A stretch of 64,000 nucleotides of DNA from an uncultured Oscillospiraceae bacterium. Lineage in GTDB: Bacteria; Bacillota; Clostridia; Oscillospirales; Ruminococcaceae. A program made the translations under genes and the position numbers. A model generated the notes under the pieces. The model was given only the letters and a program-made list of their open reading frames with translations, was not told the origin of the DNA and searched no databases. The stretch spans positions 82,366 through 146,365 of the forward strand of contig UQBC01000001.1 in assembly GCA_900539195.1 (NCBI GenBank), given 5' to 3'. Shown here one piece after another: positions 60,975 through 64,000 of the stretch (positions are counted from its first letter, which is position 1; the number at the start of each line of letters is the position of its first letter).

Positions 60975-61313
60975 ATGAAAGGGGAGCTTTATACGAGTGT
61001 TGAAATAATAAAACGAAACGGAAGCGTCACCGCTGTGATAAGCGGCGAACTCGACCACTGCGAGGCGGCAGGCATACGGATGCAGATAGACCCCGAGCTT
61101 GAACATCTTATGCCGACTATGCTTATTCTGGATATGTCGGGTGTAACATTTATGGACAGCTCAGGAATAGGACTTATACTTGGCAGACAGCGTGTAATGG
61201 AATCGCTCGGCGGCGGTATCACAGTCAAGAACCCTTCGCCGTCCGTCCGCAGGATATTGCAGGTTGCGGGACTTTCAAGGCTGATCATAAGCGGTAAGAA
61301 AACGGAGGAATAA
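60975..61313 (+). CDS. spoIIAA: anti-sigma F factor antagonist
   Basis: 112 residues, STAS domain. The phospho-acceptor Ser is in MDSSGIGLIL, and GSVTAVISGELDHCEA is the typical opening strand. Dephosphorylated by SpoIIE, it frees sigma F from SpoIIAB in the forespore. RBS GAAAGGGGAG overlaps the coding start region: ATG 60975 is the first codon and lies directly after CATAACA, so a slightly later start is not excluded. First of three overlapping genes. Confidence 0.95.
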   Translation: MKGELYTSVEIIKRNGSVTAVISGELDHCEAAGIRMQIDPELEHLMPTMLILDMSGVTFMDSSGIGLILGRQRVMESLGGGITVKNPSPSVRRILQVAGLSRLIISGKKTEE

Positions 61314-61315
61314 AA

Positions 61316-61759
61316 ATGAAGTGCGAAAATTATGTTAAGCTGTCGTTCCCTGCCCTGTCACGAAACGAAAGCTATGCAAGAGCGGCTGTCGGCGCTTTTG
61401 TTTCCCAGCTCGACCCGACACTGGATGAGCTGGGAAGCGTCAAGGCGGCAGTGTCCGAAGCGGTGACGAACTGTGTAGTCCACGCCTATTCGGAATGTGA
61501 AACTGTCGGCATTATAAATATAACTGCTCGTATAAAAGAAGAAGATGTATACATAAAGATAACCGACAAAGGCTGTGGCATAGAGGATATAAAAAAGGCG
61601 ATGGAGCCGCTGTTTACAACAAAGCCGGAGCTTGAGCGGAGTGGGCTCGGCTTTGCGGTTATGGAAAGCTGTTGTGATAAGGTCAAAGTATCATCAAAGG
61701 TAGGTAAAGGTACAACCGTTACCCTTACATTCCGTTTTGATAAAAAGGTGCTGAAATGA
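61316..61759 (+). CDS. spoIIAB: anti-sigma F factor / serine kinase
   Basis: 147 residues, GHKL ATPase fold. N box AAVSEAVTNCVVHAY, G1 DKGCGIED, and G2 GLGFAVMESC. It binds sigma F or phosphorylates SpoIIAA. Starts 2 bp after spoIIAA and overlaps sigF by 4 bp. Confidence 0.96.
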   Translation: MKCENYVKLSFPALSRNESYARAAVGAFVSQLDPTLDELGSVKAAVSEAVTNCVVHAYSECETVGIINITARIKEEDVYIKITDKGCGIEDIKKAMEPLFTTKPELERSGLGFAVMESCCDKVKVSSKVGKGTTVTLTFRFDKKVLK

Positions 61760-62421
61760 GCGCCGATAAGGACAATTCTTTCATCACGGAGCATTTTGCT
61801 CTGGTGCATTCTATAGCAAGCCGATTCAAGGACCGTGGGATCGAATATGACGAGTTGTTCTCGGCAGGGTGCGTCGGACTTGTAAAGGCAGGCAATAATT
61901 TTGACGAAAGCAGGGGGCTGAAGTTTTCAACATATGCCGTACCGGTTATCATGGGAGAGATCAAACAGCTTTTCCGTGACGGCGGTACTGTCAAGGTGAG
62001 CAGGGGATTAAAGGAGCTGTCGCTGAAAATATGCCGGCTGCGTGACGAGCTTATCAAAAACGGCGAAGAACCGCATATTTCGGTGCTGGCGGAAAAGCTC
62101 GGGATAACGCCCGAAGAAGCGTCGCTTGCGCTCGGTGCGTCATTACCGCCGCTGTCCCTCAGCAATTATGATGATGAGGAAAACGACGAAGGAACTTTTG
62201 ACTTGCCTGTTGAGCCTGAACAGCCGAAAGCGCTGGACAGACTGGCTCTGCGACAGCTTGTTTCCCGTCTTGAACCGCTTGACCGCAGGCTTATAATACT
62301 GCGTTACAGCGAGGAATGTACGCAGAGCAGAACGGCAGAAATACTTGGAATGACGCAGGTGCAGGTGTCACGCAGAGAGAAGAAGATACTGGAGGGGCTG
62401 AGAAAACAGTTGCTGTGTTGA
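61756..62421 (+). CDS. sigF: RNA polymerase sigma factor SigF (sporulation)
   Basis: 221 residues. Region 2 (LVHSIASRFKDRGIEYDELFSAGCVGLVKA), region 3 and region 4 (HTH TAEILGMTQVQVSRREKKIL) are present. It is the first forespore-specific sigma factor. The operon shows the strain's lineage makes, or made, endospores. A GCGGCA-GAT-TGCCGC hairpin (62427-62441) follows, but its T-run comes only 12 nt later. Confidence 0.96.
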   Translation: MSADKDNSFITEHFALVHSIASRFKDRGIEYDELFSAGCVGLVKAGNNFDESRGLKFSTYAVPVIMGEIKQLFRDGGTVKVSRGLKELSLKICRLRDELIKNGEEPHISVLAEKLGITPEEASLALGASLPPLSLSNYDDEENDEGTFDLPVEPEQPKALDRLALRQLVSRLEPLDRRLIILRYSEECTQSRTAEILGMTQVQVSRREKKILEGLRKQLLC

Positions 62422-62426
62422 CTGCG

Positions 62427-62461
62427 GCGGCAGATTGCCGCTGACAATTCACCTTTTTTTA
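62427..62461 (+). terminator. weak terminator candidate after sigF
   Basis: Perfect 6-bp stem GCGGCA/TGCCGC with loop GAT, and T7 only after a 12-nt gap. Its sequence is like the hairpins of the 13.9-kb repeat, so it may be a repeat fragment rather than a terminator. Confidence 0.4.
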
Positions 62462-62728
62462 TGTTTCTGCTTTGCCGAGATTATGTTATCGGCGGATATC
62501 TGTGACAGGAGGATCGGATACGCGTATAATCAAAAAATCTTTTCTACAAAATAGCCAAAACCGACAACTCTCATAGGCATTATTCCTGCTATTTTGACGG
62601 CGCAGTAATTTACTGTTAATTTGCCGTACGAAAGTGTTTGTGAAATATAAACAAAAATCAAGCGTAAGGTTTATGTAAAGAATCTACATTAAACAAAAAA
62701 TGTTGAAAACTCGGTTGAAACTGTTGAA

Positions 62729-62757
62729 TTGCAACAAGGGCTGTTGGGATATACAAT
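62729..62757 (+). promoter_or_regulatory. putative promoter of pdxS
   Basis: -35 TTGCAA (62729-62734), a 17-bp spacer and -10 TACAAT (62752-62757). The transcript would have a leader of about 260 nt that carries a 7-bp hairpin (62813-62833) and repeat copy C before pdxS. The remaining part of the 605-bp gap (62422-63026) is AT-rich, with nothing else I can name. Confidence 0.6.
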
Positions 62758-62844
62758 AGGTATTGTAATAATACTTGTATGTACTTGCACAATAGCAGTC
62801 TGCCAGACTTAAAGTTCGTGTTTAAAACGAACTGCAAATTTATT

Positions 62845-62933
62845 ATCCCTATCCCCAAACCCCTTCCCCTTGGGAAGGGGCTGAGTGTGGGGCTGCCGCC
62901 CTCACCCCGCTTGGGGCTACGCCCCAAACCCCA
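62845..62933 (-). repeat. nested constant-apex hairpin element, copy C (short form)
   Basis: Minus orientation. It has the left module of copy B (TTGGGGC-N3-GCCCCAA hairpin, then the GGGTGAGGGCGGCAGCCCCACAC segment) joined directly to the right end GGGGTTTGGGGATAGGGAT. The whole middle (CCCGGC hairpin, GTGTATGC helix and contents) is absent, replaced by a 9-bp hairpin CCCCTTCCC/GGGAAGGGG (62860-62880). Confidence 0.85.
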
Positions 62934-63026
62934 TTAAATAAACAAGAGATTATTATTTAGCAGTCTGGACAAATGCGCTTAGCAAAGTAAAACAATAATA
63001 CCCGACAGGAAAGGAAGTTTTCAACT

Positions 63027-63902
63027 ATGTCAAACGAAAGATATGAACTTAACAAAAACCTCGCCCAGATGTTAAAGGGCGGTGTAATAATGGACGTTAC
63101 AACGCCTGAGCAGGCAAGAATAGCACAGGAGGCAGGCGCTTGCGCAGTTATGGCGCTTGAGCGTATCCCTGCCGATATAAGAGCCGCAGGCGGTGTCGCA
63201 AGAATGAGCGACCCTGCTATGATAAAGGGTATTCAGAACGCAGTTACAATTCCCGTTATGGCAAAGTGCCGTATCGGCCATTTCGCCGAAGCGCAGATAC
63301 TTGAGGCTATCGAGATAGATTATATAGACGAGAGTGAGGTTCTTTCTCCCGCCGATGACAAGTACCACATCGACAAGACAAAGTTCAATGTGCCTTTCGT
63401 ATGCGGTGCAAAGGACTTAGGCGAGGCACTCCGCCGTATCTCAGAGGGTGCTTCTATGATACGAACAAAGGGCGAACCCGGTACAGGCGACGTTGTACAG
63501 GCTGTAAGGCATATGAGAATGATGCAGCAGGAGATCCGCAGACTGACATCTATGTCAAAGGACGAGCTTTACCAGGCGGCAAAGGATCTTCAGGTCGACT
63601 ATGAGCTTGTAAAGTATGTTGCGGAAAACGGCAAGCTCCCCGTTGTAAACTTCGCCGCAGGCGGCGTCGCAACTCCTGCCGATGCCGCTCTGATGATGCA
63701 GCTCGGTGCTGAGGGCGTATTCGTAGGAAGCGGTATCTTCAAGTCAGGCAACCCCGCAAAGAGAGCCGCCGCTATCGTAAAGGCTGTTACAAACTACACT
63801 GACGCTAAGATGATCGCAGAACTGTCGGAGGATCTCGGTGAAGCGATGGTCGGCATAAACGAACAGGAAATCGCTCTCCTCATGGCAGAACGAGGCAAAT
63901 AA
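63027..63902 (+). CDS. pdxS: pyridoxal 5'-phosphate synthase subunit PdxS
   Basis: 291 residues, the usual length. It builds PLP from ribose 5-phosphate, glyceraldehyde 3-phosphate and ammonia in a (beta/alpha)8 barrel. Catalytic lysines are in PVMAKCRIGHF and RTKGEPGTGDV; DYIDESEVLSPAD is diagnostic. RBS GGAAAGGAAG before ATG 63027. The glutaminase partner pdxT is not right after it: the following 98 bp to the window edge hold a dispersed repeat. Confidence 0.98.
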   Translation: MSNERYELNKNLAQMLKGGVIMDVTTPEQARIAQEAGACAVMALERIPADIRAAGGVARMSDPAMIKGIQNAVTIPVMAKCRIGHFAEAQILEAIEIDYIDESEVLSPADDKYHIDKTKFNVPFVCGAKDLGEALRRISEGASMIRTKGEPGTGDVVQAVRHMRMMQQEIRRLTSMSKDELYQAAKDLQVDYELVKYVAENGKLPVVNFAAGGVATPADAALMMQLGAEGVFVGSGIFKSGNPAKRAAAIVKAVTNYTDAKMIAELSEDLGEAMVGINEQEIALLMAERGK

Positions 63903-63985
63903 GCGGCAATGTGCCGCCTCAAATTCCGACCTTTTTAAAGGTTAAGACATAGCTAAGATTAGTGGAACGGTCGGGGATAAACGAT
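63903..63985 (-). repeat. dispersed repeat, second copy, inverted
   Basis: Reverse orientation of the 13.9-kb repeat: GCGGCA-ATG-TGCCGC hairpin and CTCAAATTCCG (63903-63928) at one end and AACGGTCGGGGATAA (63969-63983 region) at the other. The middle, including an AACCTTTAAAAAGGT palindrome, is unlike the first copy. It starts right at the pdxS stop. Confidence 0.8.
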
Positions 63986-64000
63986 ATTTGGGCTTATTGC

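Overview
This window looks like a chromosomal segment of a spore-forming, anaerobic Firmicute of the Clostridia, most likely an Oscillospiraceae/Ruminococcaceae gut bacterium. That placement is an inference from gene content and style; no search was run. The pointers are the spoIIAA-spoIIAB-sigF sporulation operon, a SpoIID-like protein, two alpha-galactosidases (GH36 and GH27), an orphan pseudopilin, strong RBSs with AAAGGA/GGAGG cores, and sigma-A promoters with 17-bp spacers. I see no rRNA, tRNA, CRISPR array, transposase, integrase or prophage gene. Coding density is high, and nearly all long gaps hold repeats or regulatory DNA.

Layout. 1-8.7 kb (minus strand): a partial ABC-F ATPase, a lipoprotein, pheT-pheS with a long structured leader, an orphan pilin, and a secreted protein with a C-terminal anchor-like tail. 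9-16.5 kb (plus): GH36 alpha-galactosidase, a small membrane protein, a WYL regulator, a DUF3810-like metalloprotein, an ADP-ribosylglycohydrolase-like protein and a MATE exporter. 16.5-17.2 kb: a gene-free block of nested repeats. 17.2-31.4 kb: SpoIID-like protein, citrate synthase, a lipoprotein with a two-component system, DUF1385-prmC, recA-recX-rimO-pgsA, and a sodium symporter. 31.5-37.9 kb: alpha/beta hydrolase and glmU (minus), then a divergent SecA and mnmE (plus). 38-42 kb (minus): ogg-type glycosylase, ung, a phosphoesterase, a YdbC protein, GH27 alpha-galactosidase and a zinc-ribbon protein. 42-52 kb (plus): a Cys-rich protein, a membrane-anchored protein, atpZ/atpI-like genes and atpBEFHAGDC with two extra genes inside it. 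52-60.5 kb (minus): a long operon running from two membrane proteins through YjbQ, glycosyltransferase and YfhO to coaX, a pantothenate-type ECF protein and gltX. 61-64 kb (plus): the spoIIA operon and pdxS.

The most unusual content is non-coding. (1) Four intergenic blocks (near 16.9, 44.6, 60.8 and 62.9 kb) belong to a modular repeat family. Its hairpins share an almost constant apex (GC-A[A/C]GGA[C/T]-GC) on stems of unrelated, compensating sequence, often nested. (2) A second repeat (13.9 kb and the right edge) keeps its two ends but has a different middle. (3) The pheST leader is about 180 nt, is closed by a 12-bp long-range helix and lacks a recognisable T-box core. (4) Palindromic operator candidates sit at the recA promoter and at the promoter of the secreted protein.

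Among proteins, the ATP synthase c subunit carries the two-carboxylate pattern reported for Na+-driven rotors. The atp operon carries a 41-codon membrane ORF between atpA and atpG and an unknown anchored protein overlapping atpD. The ADP-ribosylglycohydrolase-like protein has lost residues of its metal site. All family assignments come from motifs and length read by eye.
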